Source: Tenacibaculum sp. SG-28
Lineage (GTDB): Bacteria; Bacteroidota; Bacteroidia; Flavobacteriales; Flavobacteriaceae
Reading direction: 5' to 3'
NCBI RefSeq assembly: GCF_002954385.1
Contig: NZ_MQVY01000006.1
Location: forward strand, 1-64,000
DNA length: 64,000 nt
The stretch's first letter is position 1. Every line of letters starts with the position of its first letter. Shown in pieces: positions 29,552 through 39,032 of the stretch. The notes below the pieces were generated by a model, which saw only the letters and a program-made list of their open reading frames with translations, made no database searches and was not told the origin of the DNA. The translations under genes and the position numbers were made by a program.

Positions 29552-29735
29552 GTTCGAATAAAGTTCTATTATGCGTACCTGTTAAAAGTAAATTTCCAAG
29601 CTAAAATAGCTGCCAATTGTAACATATATTCTTCTTTTCTATTTTATTTTTTAAATAATTACGATATTTGTTTTTACTTTCAATATATAGCTGGGTAATT
29701 TTACCTTTTCGCGATAGAAAATAAAATTTAGTATT

Positions 29736-29918
29736 ATGAGTATGAATAAAAATACAGTGCTCGGATGGGCAACTTTTATAATGATTTTTATGGGGGTTTT
29801 ATTAGTTGCTTTAGCAGTCTTTAAATATGACGAAATTGCAGGATATGGTTTTGGGGCTGTGGGTCTTGGTTTTTTTGCGAATGCATGGGTTTTCAATGCG
29901 CTAAAAGGAAGAGTCTAA
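29736..29918 (+). CDS. Small two-helix membrane protein (CAL67264-like)
   Basis: 60-residue, very hydrophobic protein with two membrane helices (about 8-27 and 34-53) joined by a short YDEIAGYG turn and ending in ALKGRV. I recognise it as the short conserved membrane protein found beside ABC-F genes in flavobacteria and, from memory, named after a Gramella locus (CAL67264 family). The function is unknown. It lies 25 bases upstream of ettA and is probably co-transcribed. Confidence 0.75.
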   Translation: MSMNKNTVLGWATFIMIFMGVLLVALAVFKYDEIAGYGFGAVGLGFFANAWVFNALKGRV

Positions 29919-29943
29919 ATAACATATAACAAATATAAATATT

Positions 29944-31635
29944 ATGAGCGACGATAAAAAAGTTATCTTTTCCATGAATAAGGTTTCAAAGACCTATCAA
30001 AGTACGGGAAAGCAAGTTTTAAAGGATATTTATTTAAGCTTTTTTTACGGAGCTAAAATTGGGATTTTAGGACTAAATGGTTCTGGTAAATCAACTCTAC
30101 TAAAGATCATTGCAGGAGTTGAAAAAAACTTTCAAGGAGATGTAGTTTTTTCTCCAGGTTATAAAGTGGGTTATTTAGAACAAGAACCAAAACTAGATGA
30201 AGATAAAACAGTATTAGAGATTGTAAAAGAGGGGGTTGCAGATGTGGTAGCAGTTTTGGACGAATACAATAAAATTAATGACATGTTTGGTTTGGAGGAA
30301 GTATACTCTGATGCAGATAAGATGCAAAAACTAATGGACAGGCAAGCAGAGCTTCAAGATAAAATTGATGCCTCAAACGCTTGGGAATTAGACACCAAAT
30401 TAGAAATAGCCATGGATGCACTTAGAACTCCAGAACCGGATAAAAAGATTGGAGTTCTATCCGGAGGGGAGAGAAGAAGGGTTGCACTGTGTAGATTGTT
30501 ATTGCAAGAACCAGAGATCTTACTTCTAGATGAGCCAACAAACCATTTGGATGCGGAATCGGTACATTGGTTAGAGCATCATCTGGCGCAATACAAGGGT
30601 ACCGTGATTGCTGTAACACACGATCGTTATTTCTTGGATAATGTAGCAGGGTGGATACTCGAATTAGATAGAGGAGAAGGAATTCCTTGGAAAGGTAATT
30701 ATTCTTCTTGGTTAGATCAAAAGTCAAAGCGTTTGGCACAAGAAAGTAAAACTGCCTCTAAAAGACAAAAAACATTAGAACGAGAGTTGGAATGGGTTCG
30801 ACAAGGGGCAAAAGGGCGTCAAGCAAAATCTAAGGCTAGATTAAAGAACTACGACAAATTATTAAATCAAGACCAGAAACAAGCAGAAGAAAAACTAGAA
30901 ATATTTATTCCCAATGGACCTCGATTAGGTACCAATGTCATCGAGGCAACACAAGTAGCAAAGGCCTATGGGGATAAATTACTATATGAAAAGTTAGAGT
31001 TTAATTTACCGCAAGCAGGTATTGTTGGAGTTATTGGACCTAATGGAGCTGGAAAAACTACTATTTTCCGGATGATAATGGGAGAGGAGAAACCAGATTC
31101 TGGAACTTTTTCGGTAGGAGATACTGCCAAAATAGCTTATGTAGATCAAAGCCATTCTAATATAGATCCCAATAAGACTATTTGGGAGAATTTTTCGGAT
31201 AGTCAAGACCTTGTAATGATGGGTGGAAAACAGGTAAATTCAAGAGCCTATTTGAGCAGATTTAATTTTTCTGGAAACGAACAGAATAAGAAAGTGGCTA
31301 CTTTGTCTGGAGGAGAGCGCAATAGACTGCATTTGGCCATGACCCTAAAGGAGGAAGGAAATGTATTGTTGTTGGATGAGCCTACAAACGATTTAGATGT
31401 TAATACGCTTCGAGCATTGGAAGAAGGACTTGAGAATTTTGCTGGATGTGCGGTTGTTATTTCCCATGACCGATGGTTTTTAGATAGGATTTGTACGCAT
31501 ATTCTTGCTTTTGAGGGAGATAGTCAGGTGTATTTCTTTGAAGGCTCTTTTTCGGAGTATGAAGAAAATAAAAAGAAACGTTTAGGAGGCGATTTAATGC
31601 CAAAACGAATAAAATATAAGAAGTTAATTCGTTAA
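29944..31635 (+). CDS. ettA: Energy-dependent translational throttle protein EttA (ABC-F)
   Basis: 563-residue soluble ABC-F ATPase with two nucleotide-binding domains: Walker A GLNGSGKSTLLK and GPNGAGKTTIFR, signatures LSGGERRRVALCRLLL and LSGGERNRLHLAM, Walker B LLLDEPTNHLD and LLLDEPTNDLD. The arm insertion and the inter-domain linker (about 240-310) are of EttA type. EttA binds the ribosomal E site and gates elongation according to ADP/ATP. There is no membrane domain, so it is not a transporter. Confidence 0.93.
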   Translation: MSDDKKVIFSMNKVSKTYQSTGKQVLKDIYLSFFYGAKIGILGLNGSGKSTLLKIIAGVEKNFQGDVVFSPGYKVGYLEQEPKLDEDKTVLEIVKEGVADVVAVLDEYNKINDMFGLEEVYSDADKMQKLMDRQAELQDKIDASNAWELDTKLEIAMDALRTPEPDKKIGVLSGGERRRVALCRLLLQEPEILLLDEPTNHLDAESVHWLEHHLAQYKGTVIAVTHDRYFLDNVAGWILELDRGEGIPWKGNYSSWLDQKSKRLAQESKTASKRQKTLERELEWVRQGAKGRQAKSKARLKNYDKLLNQDQKQAEEKLEIFIPNGPRLGTNVIEATQVAKAYGDKLLYEKLEFNLPQAGIVGVIGPNGAGKTTIFRMIMGEEKPDSGTFSVGDTAKIAYVDQSHSNIDPNKTIWENFSDSQDLVMMGGKQVNSRAYLSRFNFSGNEQNKKVATLSGGERNRLHLAMTLKEEGNVLLLDEPTNDLDVNTLRALEEGLENFAGCAVVISHDRWFLDRICTHILAFEGDSQVYFFEGSFSEYEENKKKRLGGDLMPKRIKYKKLIR

Positions 31636-31869
31636 GTTAGTCAAATATAAGTCCTTTACAAAGAGCGAAGGATACATAATGAAAGGTAGGCGAGTTATCA
31701 GCTTTAAAATTCCTTCACATATAGAATTAAAGTTATCCTATTTTAGAATATGTTTTGTTTTCTATTTTTTGTGGAATTATAATATCGTTAATCTAACAGG
31801 AGATTTTTCTTGTAAAATTACATTTCATAATGTATTGTTTTTTTGATATTTTTGAGAAAACTAGTATTT

Positions 31870-32355
31870 ATGAAAAATAATATTGTATTTCTTTTAGCTC
31901 TTTTTGTTTTAAACGGAACTATTTTTAGCCAAGAAAAGAAAGATAGCTCTGATTTAGCAGTAACAGAAGAAATTCATTTAAATTGGGCTCCTACTTTTAA
32001 AGAAGCTATAAAAAAGTCTAAAAAGGAAAATAAACCGGTGCTAATTTATTTTACTGGTTCGGATTGGTGTGGTCCTTGTATGGTTTTAGATAAAAAGTTA
32101 TTTCATACTGAAAAATTTAAAACTATTGCAGACAAAGATCTAATACTTTATGAAGCAGACAACCCAAGAAATAAAAATTTAGTGACACCCGATAAATTAA
32201 AAGTTAATAATAATTTAAAAAAGAAGTATAAGATAAGTTCTTATCCAGCTCTTGTTTTTGTGAATCATCGCGGTAAGATGATCGATTCTAAAAAAGGATT
32301 AATCTTAACAGAATATTACTATCCATTTATCCAGTCTGTTATCGAAAACTATTAA
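31870..32355 (+). CDS. Secreted thioredoxin-family protein
   Basis: 161-residue protein with a signal peptide (1-20, ending TIFSQ) and a thioredoxin fold with active site SDWC67-G-P-C70 and cis-Pro in SSYPALVFV. It is a periplasmic thiol-disulphide protein of the thioredoxin_7 type common in Bacteroidota; it is reductant or chaperone, but the partner is unknown. I chose ATG 31870 because the upstream TTG extension would spoil the signal peptide. It shares a bidirectional terminator with the OmpA-like gene. Confidence 0.85.
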   Translation: MKNNIVFLLALFVLNGTIFSQEKKDSSDLAVTEEIHLNWAPTFKEAIKKSKKENKPVLIYFTGSDWCGPCMVLDKKLFHTEKFKTIADKDLILYEADNPRNKNLVTPDKLKVNNNLKKKYKISSYPALVFVNHRGKMIDSKKGLILTEYYYPFIQSVIENY

Positions 32356-32368
32356 AAATACAACATAT

Positions 32369-32398
32369 AAAAAACCGAAGTATCTACTTCGGTTTTTA
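32369..32398. terminator. Bidirectional terminator, thioredoxin / OmpA-like genes
   Basis: Stem AAAAACCGAAG / CTTCGGTTTTT with a six-base loop between convergent genes. Confidence 0.8.
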
Positions 32399-32420
32399 TT
32401 TCTGTCACTAAAAACAGTAA

Positions 32421-33517
32421 CTATTGGTTAATAACTCTAAATGTCGTTCTTCTGTTTTTTCTGTGTTCTGCCTCTGTACATGAAACACCATCCGAACATC
32501 TGTTAGTTAATCTAGACTCACCATAACCATTTGCCGTTATTTGACTAGGGTTAACACCTTTCGAGATTAAATAATTGGAAACTGCTTGCGCTCTTTTTTC
32601 CGATAACTCTTGGTTGAATTCAGCGGAGCTCTAGAGTCGGTATGCGATTCAATTGCTACTGCAACACCATCTTTAAGGATCGGTAGTAAGGTACCGTCAA
32701 TTATTGTTTTTGCTTCAGAGGTTAAGGTAGAACTTCCTAAGTTCCAGGTTATCGGTAACAAAGTGTTATCTACAAGAGTACATTCTACCTCTTTCCATGT
32801 AGTTAATCCACCCTTGTTAACAAGAACCTCTTTCGTAACTGTTTTGTAAACAGCAGGAACAGTAACTTCTTCTTGCCACGCATCTTTTACAAGAACGATT
32901 TTTTTAATAGTTCCATATTCCGCAGGAATTTCTACGGTTCTTGTAGTTGGAGGTGTTACCATTACCCTTTTAGTATAGGTCTTTTCGTATCCAGGAACTG
33001 GAGAAGAAGTAGTAGATGCATCTTGTGCTAACTTAGATAACGGTATGGTTACATATTTAGCAGGAACAGGCTTGTAGCACCAATATCTACAATCGTTAGG
33101 ATCACTAGATTCACAATCGGGAGCTTTTTCACTCATTTCCCAGTTTGCAGATGCGGCTTTAGTTTCTATCGTTTCAGTATCTGGTGAAAAAGTGGCTTTT
33201 ATTACACGCAATGCATTAGCATCTTCTTTTGCGGTATAAGAAACAGTTTTTGTTTCCCAAACTGGTGGTACAATTTCAAGACGTTGTCCTGCTTCTTTAA
33301 CTATTACCCTTTCGGTCACAGTTTTGTATTCTGCCGGATAGGTAACGATTTTTTTGTAGGCTGGAGCTACCTCAATAGTAACATCTTCGTTTTTCCATAC
33401 TTCAGGAGTTTTACACCGAACATAACATTTTCCAGGTTCTGGATTTTCAGGTAAATCTTGTGCAAAAGCTACACCGCCAAACATTAGTAGCGCAGCACTC
33501 AATAAAGTGTTTTTCAT
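32421..33517 (-). pseudogene. OmpA-like outer membrane protein, one-base deletion
   Basis: Signal peptide ending GVAFAQ, then a central region of repeated strand-like units (YKTVTERVIVK, YEKTYTKRVMV, YKTVTKEVLV), a Cys pair region (CESSDPNDCRYWC), and a C-terminal OmpA peptidoglycan-binding domain. The frame leaves at SHTDSRAP; with one extra base near 32629 it reads SRGSAEFNQELSEKRAQAV and ends NRRTTFRVINQ at 32421. The intact product is about 365 residues and anchors the outer membrane to murein. The tail is well preserved, so a read error is likely. Confidence 0.85.
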
Positions 33518-34024
33518 AATTAAGTTTTTTAACTAATTTTTTATTATTTCCTTTCTTCTTCTACTTTAAGAAGTTTTGCAAGATACAAAATTTCATTCTT
33601 TATTGTTAATTTTTTGTTAAAGAAAATGTTAATAAAATTTATTTTAGAAGGTTAGTTACATGTAAATAAATAAGAAATTATTTTGTCCTTCTTGTAAAAT
33701 TTTATTCAAGAAAACTATTAGTTAATTTGGAGATGAATGTATATAGTATAATTCTCTATAGAACTTTTTTTCAATTGAATTGTATTAAATTTTGAGCCAA
33801 TTTTTATAAGCTATTAATACAGTATAAACGCTTTTTTACTGTGGATCATAAATAACTATTCTAGTGATTTGTATTATTATGCCTTTCGATTATTTCCCCA
33901 AGTGCTATTTTGTATAATGGCTACGGTTATATTTTTTCTCTAGTAATAAAGCTAGATTGTTATAGTTGCTTAATATTGAAAGCATTTTATTTTTTAAAAG
34001 TAGATTTATTTTTAAATATTTACG
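33518..34024. other. Intergenic upstream of OmpA-like gene
   Basis: About 500 AT-rich bases with no open frame. It presumably holds the OmpA-like gene promoter on the minus strand; I could not single out one -33/-7 pair with confidence. Confidence 0.4.
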
Positions 34025-34032
34025 TATATTTG
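34025..34032 (+). promoter_or_regulatory. -7 element of candidate small RNA
   Basis: TATATTTG matches TAnnTTTG exactly and equals the -7 boxes of the three tRNA transcription units in this window. No TTG lies at the expected -33 distance, so the promoter is incomplete on paper. Confidence 0.45.
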
Positions 34033-34037
34033 TTTTA

Positions 34038-34105
34038 CTTAGGAGACGTCCTAAGTTCTTTTTCATAGCAATTTTCCCACTCAATTTTTTGAGTGGGTTT
34101 TTTTT
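34038..34105 (+). ncRNA. Candidate small RNA, about 68 nt
   Basis: No protein gene on the plus strand precedes this point, yet there is a strong plus-strand intrinsic terminator: nine-base stem CCCACTCAA / TTGAGTGGG (34076-34097) followed by eight T residues. Five bases after the -7 box comes a perfect 7-bp hairpin CTTAGGA-GACG-TCCTAAG (34038-34055). The two hairpins and a pyrimidine-rich linker would form a short structured RNA. The terminator is directional, with no T run on the minus strand, so it does not serve the MazG-like gene. I do not recognise a family. Confidence 0.5.
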
Positions 34106-34118
34106 GAAACCTATTTTT

Positions 34119-34478
34119 TTACAGTAGACTGTTATACATTCTCATGCACATAGCAGCGGTTTGGGTTAATTCAGTTTTAATATCCTCTAGCGAACCATTT
34201 TCATAATGGTAATGAAGCACTGCTTTTGCTACCTCACCTGCTTCTTCAGATAAAATAGCAAGTTTTTTAAAATCACATTTTGGATATTTCGGGTGTTTTT
34301 TTTCTGCGCTATGCAGTTCGTTAGCTACTTCTTTTAAGAATTCTCTTTTGTAATAGTTCTCTTTTTTTTGGTATTGTATTAGTTCTGTTTCCAGCCATTT
34401 TTCATAGGATGAATTAGTGAAGTCTGTTGCAATGTTGCTGCCTGTTTGTTTTTGAAATTTGGCTTTGAGTTCCTTCAT
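34119..34478 (-). CDS. MazG-like nucleotide pyrophosphohydrolase
   Basis: 119-residue all-alpha protein. The motif LSEEAGEVAKAVL (Glu-Glu-x-x-Glu) followed about 20 residues later by ELTQTAAM resembles the EExxE...ExxD metal site of MazG-type NTP pyrophosphohydrolases, with Gln in place of the final Asp. It would clean up non-canonical nucleotides. The N-terminal half is charged and unlike MazG. Assignment rests on one motif. Confidence 0.65.
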   Translation of the reverse strand: MKELKAKFQKQTGSNIATDFTNSSYEKWLETELIQYQKKENYYKREFLKEVANELHSAEKKHPKYPKCDFKKLAILSEEAGEVAKAVLHYHYENGSLEDIKTELTQTAAMCMRMYNSLL

Positions 34479-34625
34479 TAGTTATTGTTTTGTTCGGTGT
34501 AATTTATAAAAAAAAATACATTCAGATATTCTATTTTGAATTACTAATTGTGTTTTTATTACCTATTGAAAAATAAGTACCTGTGAAATTCTATAAGTAT
34601 AAAAAAAATTCTTTACGGTAAAGAC

Positions 34626-34655
34626 AAAAAAAAACTTGCGTGTGCAAGTTTTCTT
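34626..34655 (-). terminator. Second terminator downstream of tRNA-Ser
   Basis: Stem AACTTGC / GCAAGTT with loop GTGT; on the minus strand it is followed by nine T residues. It backs up the terminator at 34664. Confidence 0.6.
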
Positions 34656-34663
34656 TAATCCCC

Positions 34664-34694
34664 TAAAAAAATCCGAAGCAATAGCTCCGGATTT
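34664..34694 (-). terminator. Terminator of tRNA-Ser
   Basis: Minus-strand stem AAATCCGGAGC / GCTTCGGATTT followed by a T7 run, beginning two bases after the tRNA 3' end. Confidence 0.7.
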
Positions 34695-34695
34695 G

Positions 34696-34780
34696 CGGAG
34701 AAAGAGGGATTCGAACCCCCGGTCCTGTTACAGACAACGGTTTTCAAGACCGCCGCATTCGACCACTCTGCCATTTCTCC
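34696..34780 (-). tRNA. tRNA-Ser(TGA)
   Basis: 85-nt class II tRNA on the minus strand with acceptor stem GGAGAAA/TTTCTCC, discriminator G, anticodon loop CTTGAAA (anticodon TGA, Ser) and a long variable arm, followed by a GGTTCGAATC T-arm. CCA is not encoded. Confidence 0.95.
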
Positions 34781-34815
34781 TTAGACATACATTAGTTATT
34801 TCCCTAATGCGGATG

Positions 34816-34847
34816 CAAATATAGAACCTTTTTTTAGATAACAACAA
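34816..34847 (-). promoter_or_regulatory. Promoter of tRNA-Ser
   Basis: Minus strand TATATTTG (34823-34816) with TTGTTG upstream (34847-34842), a spacing of 18-21 bases. It is 35 bases upstream of the tRNA. Confidence 0.65.
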
Positions 34848-35048
34848 ATTTTAAATGCTTTTTTTTTACTTATTTTTTCTTTCATCGTTAAGTATTTTAA
34901 TATCAATAGATTTAGTCTTTTTACTTATTAATTACTCTTTTCTTGTTTTATTATATTAGCATAGATATTCCACTTTGCACTCTTTTTTTTACTATTTAGT
35001 GATGTTATTATCATAAATAATTCTACTTTCGTTTTAAATTTAGTAGAT

Positions 35049-36112
35049 ATGTTTAACACGTTTGGAAATATTTTAAAACTAACCACATTTGGTGAGTCAC
35101 ATGGTGTTGCTATTGGCGGCGTAATTGACGGTTTTCCTGCAGGATTAAAGGTGAACTTTGAAGCTATTCAACAAGAGTTAAACAGGCGGAAGCCAGGTCA
35201 ATCTAAAATTGTAACGCAGCGAAAAGAACCAGATCAAGTAGAATTTCTGTCCGGTATCTTTGATGGTGTTACCACCGGTACCTCGATTGGTTTTATAATT
35301 AAGAATACAAATCAGAAAAGTAAAGATTATAACCACAATACGAATGTTTACCGCCCCTCCCATGCAGATTATACTTACGATAAAAAGTTTGGTGTGAGAG
35401 ATTATCGTGGGGGAGGTAGAACTTCTGCTAGAGAAACTGCCAATTGGGTTGTTGCTGGAGCTCTTGCAAAGCAATTAATTGCGCATATTTCAATCAATGC
35501 TTATACTTCCTCTGTCGGAGATATTTTTTTAGAAAAGCCTTATCAATCCCTTGATTTTTCAAAAATTGAAGAGAATATAGTTCGTTGTCCTGATGTGGAG
35601 TTTGCGACTAAGATGATTGATAAAATAAAGGATATAAGAAAACAAGGCGATACTATTGGTGGAACTATTACTTGTGTGGTACAAAATGTTCCATTAGGTC
35701 TTGGAGAACCAATCTTTTCGAAATTACATGCAGAATTAGGTAGAGCGATGTTATCTATTAATGCAGTTAAAGGATTTGAGTTCGGGAGTGGCTTTTGTGG
35801 TGCTAAAATGACTGGTTCAGAGCACAACGATATTTTTAATAAAGATGGTTCTACCGAATCTAATTTATCTGGTGGTATACAGGAGGAATATCTAATGGTA
35901 TGGATATTTATTTTAGAGTTGCCTTCAAGCCGGTTGCAACTATTATGCAAAACCAGCCTACCATAGACGCGGAAGGAAAAAGTACAGAAATACAAGGTAA
36001 AGGAAGACACGATCCTTGTGTTGTGCCGAGAGCTGTACCTATTGTTGAAGCTATGGCTGCACTTGTTTTAGCCGACTTTTGGTTACTTCATAAAACGCGA
36101 AAGTTAAACTAG
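35049..36112 (+). pseudogene. aroC: Chorismate synthase, split by a one-base deletion
   Basis: Chorismate synthase makes chorismate from EPSP using reduced FMN and ends the shikimate pathway. Frame one (from 35049) contains [19 protein letters not shown], the RxExDQVE-like region, [19 protein letters not shown] and [13 protein letters not shown], then drifts after SGGIQ. The other frame supplies [20 protein letters not shown] and ends [20 protein letters not shown]. One missing G at 35882 explains it; the joined protein is 354 residues, normal length. As the gene is needed for aromatic amino acids, a sequencing error is very likely. Confidence 0.92.
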
Positions 36113-36197
36113 TATCATGCTTTTCATGGTGCTAATTATTAAGAGGTACATATAATTTAGTAGGTATTTATATAATGCGAATACCTTTTATGAAAAT

Positions 36198-36232
36198 AAA
36201 AAAGCCAGAGATTTAAATTCTCTGGCTTTTTT
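36198..36232. terminator. Bidirectional terminator, aroC / pdhC
   Basis: Stem AAAAAAGCCAGAGA / TCTCTGGCTTTTTT between the convergent aroC and E2 genes. Confidence 0.8.
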
Positions 36233-36249
36233 ATTCTAATGATAATACT

Positions 36250-37890
36250 TTATGCTAGCATCGTAACGGGATTCTCTATGTACGTTTTAAGTGTTTGTAA
36301 AAATTGTGCACCAATGGCACCATCTACAGTTCTATGATCGCATGCTAAAGTTAATTTCATGGTATTACCGACTACAATAGCACCATTTTTTACTACAGGT
36401 TTCTCCACAATGGCACCAACAGATAGTATTGCAGAGTTTGGTTGGTTTATAATGGATGTAAAACTCTCTATACCAAACATACCTAAATTGGATACAGTGA
36501 ACGTGCTACCTTGCATTTCGTTAGGCGTTAATTTTTTATTTCTTGCACGTGTGGCTAGATCTTTAACTTGAATATCAATTTCATTAACATTCATGTAATC
36601 TGTATGTCTAAGCACAGGAACTACCAATCCATCAGGTACAGCAACAGCTACACCTATATTTATTGCCTTATGCACTTTGATCGCGGTTTCGTTCCAGGTA
36701 GTATTAACTTGTGGATGTTTTCGTAATGCCATAGCACAGGCTTTTACCACCATATCATTAAAAGAAACTTTTACATCTGGCATCTCATTAATGGTTTTTC
36801 TTGAAGCTATTGCATTGTCCATATCTACTTCAATATTCAAGTAGAAATGAGGCGCACTGAATTTTGAATTCCCCAATGACTTTGCGATTGCTTTTCGCAT
36901 GGATGAATTCTTTATTTCTTCAAAACCTTCTTCTCCTGCAATCGAAAAATTAGACACTGGTGAAACACTGGTTGGTGCACTCTCGGTTTCTGTTTTTACA
37001 AAGGAAGGAGTGTAATTTTCAACATCTTTTTTTATGATTCTACCATTTTCTCCGGTACCAGTAATAGCCGCAAGATTAATACCTTTGTCTTTCGCTATTT
37101 TTTTTGCCAAAGGAGAGGCTAGAATTCTACCACCATTGTTGGTTGTAATCTTTGCATCAGAAACACTATTACTTTGTTCAGTTGCAGCTACAGTCGAGTC
37201 TTTTGTATCATTTGTATTGCTTTCTGTAGTAGTAGACTCGTTTGTATTTAAATCACCAGTTTGATGCGCCGCTAAGATTGGAGCAACATCGGTTCCTTCC
37301 GCTCCAATAATAGCCAGTAGGCTATCTACAGGTGCTGCATCTCCTTCTTGGACTCCAATATGTAGTAATGTACCCTCGTAAAAAGATTCAAACTCCATAG
37401 TAGCTTTATCAGTTTCAATTTCAGCCAATATATCACCTTCTTCTATTTTATCCCCTATGGCTTTTAACCACGAAGCAACTGTACCTTCTGTCATTGTATC
37501 ACTGAGACGTGGCATGGTAACAATTTGAACTCCTTCTGGAATCGCTATTGTTTCATGATTTTTTGGAGCCGAAACCACTTCTTCAGTATTGGGAACTTCA
37601 GATTCCTCTTTGGTATTATTCGTAGCATTAAGTAGGGCAGCATAGTCTTCTCCTTCTTCACCAATGATAGCTAATAGACTGTCTACTGGTGCTGTTTCTC
37701 CTTCCTGTACACCAATATGAAGCAATGTTCCTTCATAAAAGGATTCAAATTCCATTGTAGCTTTATCGGTCTCAATTTCTGCTAAAATATCTCCTTCCTC
37801 TACCTTATCTCCAACACTCTTTAACCATTGTGCCACAACACCCTCTTCCATTGTGTCACTTAAACGAGGCATATTAATAACTGTTGCCAT
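36250..37890 (-). CDS. pdhC: Pyruvate dehydrogenase E2, dihydrolipoyl acetyltransferase
   Basis: 546-residue E2 core enzyme. Two lipoyl domains (about 1-80 and 120-200), each with EIETDKATMEFESF containing the lipoylated Lys; Ala/Ser/Thr-rich linkers; an E3/E1-binding domain ILASPLAKKIAKDKGINL (about 255-290); and a catalytic domain ending LACDHRTVDGAIGAQFLQ with the HxxxDG site. It transfers acetyl from lipoyl-lysine to CoA. It lies 24 bases downstream of pdhA. E1-beta is not in the window. Confidence 0.95.
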   Translation of the reverse strand: MATVINMPRLSDTMEEGVVAQWLKSVGDKVEEGDILAEIETDKATMEFESFYEGTLLHIGVQEGETAPVDSLLAIIGEEGEDYAALLNATNNTKEESEVPNTEEVVSAPKNHETIAIPEGVQIVTMPRLSDTMTEGTVASWLKAIGDKIEEGDILAEIETDKATMEFESFYEGTLLHIGVQEGDAAPVDSLLAIIGAEGTDVAPILAAHQTGDLNTNESTTTESNTNDTKDSTVAATEQSNSVSDAKITTNNGGRILASPLAKKIAKDKGINLAAITGTGENGRIIKKDVENYTPSFVKTETESAPTSVSPVSNFSIAGEEGFEEIKNSSMRKAIAKSLGNSKFSAPHFYLNIEVDMDNAIASRKTINEMPDVKVSFNDMVVKACAMALRKHPQVNTTWNETAIKVHKAINIGVAVAVPDGLVVPVLRHTDYMNVNEIDIQVKDLATRARNKKLTPNEMQGSTFTVSNLGMFGIESFTSIINQPNSAILSVGAIVEKPVVKNGAIVVGNTMKLTLACDHRTVDGAIGAQFLQTLKTYIENPVTMLA

Positions 37891-37914
37891 ATAATTTTTC
37901 TTTTGTTGGATTAA

Positions 37915-38904
37915 TTATTTGATGAAAGGATAGTCTTCTTGTTCGTAAACCATGTCATGTAAAAGGTTCGCATCTGGATAAGGTGATTCTTCTGCGAATT
38001 TCTCACACTCCTTTACCAATTCTTTTACTTCTTTATTTATGGCGTCTATATCTTCTTCTGAAGCATATTTGTTTTCTTTAATGATGTCTAATACCTGCGT
38101 AATCGGGTCAATTTTTTTGTATTCTTCCACCTCTTCTTTCGTTCTGTAATGCTGTGCATCCGACATAGAATGACCTCTATATCGGTAGGTTTTCATTTCT
38201 AAGAAGGTAGGTCCTTCTCCTCTTCGTGCCCTCTGAATCGCCTCATCAACTGCCTCTGCTACTTTAATCGGATTCATTCCATCTACGGGGCCACAAGGCA
38301 TTTCGTACCCTAAACCAAGTTTCCAAATATCGGTGTGATTTGCGGTTCTCTCTACCGATGTTCCCATGGCATACCCATTGTTTTCCACTATAAAAACAAC
38401 TGGTAATTTCCAATTCATTGCCATATTGAACGTCTCGTGTAAAGACCCTTGTCTGGACGCTCCATCTCCAAAATAACATAAAGTTACTGCGTCATTTCCT
38501 TTGTATTTATCACCAAAAGCAATACCAGCTCCTAGAGGAATCTGTCCGCCAACAATTCCATGTCCTCCGTAAAAACGATGTTCTTTTGAGAATATGTGCA
38601 TGGAACCTCCCATTCCGTGTGAAGTACCGGTAGCTTTTCCGTATAGTTCGGCCATAACTCTTTTAGGGTCCTCTCCCATACCGATAGGTTGTACGTGATT
38701 ACGGTACGCAGTAATCATTTTGTCTTTGGATAAATCCATCGCGTGTAATGACCCTGCTAAAACAGCCTCCTGACCGTTATATAAGTGTAAAAAACCTCTT
38801 ACTTTTTGTTGGATGTAAACCGCTGCTAGTTTATCTTCAAATTTCCTCCAAAATAACATGTCTCTATACCAATTGATATAGGTTTCCTTGGTGATTTCTT
38901 TCAT
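37915..38904 (-). CDS. pdhA: Pyruvate dehydrogenase E1 component, alpha subunit
   Basis: 329-residue thiamine diphosphate enzyme subunit. The ThDP motif runs from GDGASRQGS to VENNGYAMGT (about 145-180). The phosphorylation-loop equivalent YRYRGHSMSDAQHYR and GGSMHIFSKEHRFYGGHGIV are typical. With E1-beta it decarboxylates pyruvate and acetylates E2. The alpha-E2 gene pair with a separate beta gene is usual in flavobacteria. Confidence 0.95.
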   Translation of the reverse strand: MKEITKETYINWYRDMLFWRKFEDKLAAVYIQQKVRGFLHLYNGQEAVLAGSLHAMDLSKDKMITAYRNHVQPIGMGEDPKRVMAELYGKATGTSHGMGGSMHIFSKEHRFYGGHGIVGGQIPLGAGIAFGDKYKGNDAVTLCYFGDGASRQGSLHETFNMAMNWKLPVVFIVENNGYAMGTSVERTANHTDIWKLGLGYEMPCGPVDGMNPIKVAEAVDEAIQRARRGEGPTFLEMKTYRYRGHSMSDAQHYRTKEEVEEYKKIDPITQVLDIIKENKYASEEDIDAINKEVKELVKECEKFAEESPYPDANLLHDMVYEQEDYPFIK

Positions 38905-39032
38905 TATATATTAGTTGTTTATTTATTGTTTGTCCTGAATGTTTCAAAACTAAGCTACAAAAATAGTAGTTTTTGATAACTAAAAAAAAAGTTGCAATAA
39001 AACTTTTAACGATTACGCTAGAAATATGTGGT

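Noticed and set aside
34636..34824. Open frame of 62 codons on the plus strand
   Set aside because: It lies antisense to tRNA-Ser and its terminators.
36250..37890. Internal near-repeat in the PDH E2 gene as a recent DNA duplication
   Set aside because: Two lipoyl domains are normal for E2; codon use differs between the copies.
36250..37890. Search for an E1-beta gene next to E2/E1-alpha
   Set aside because: None present; neighbours are a secreted protein and aroC, and a separate beta gene is usual in this group.
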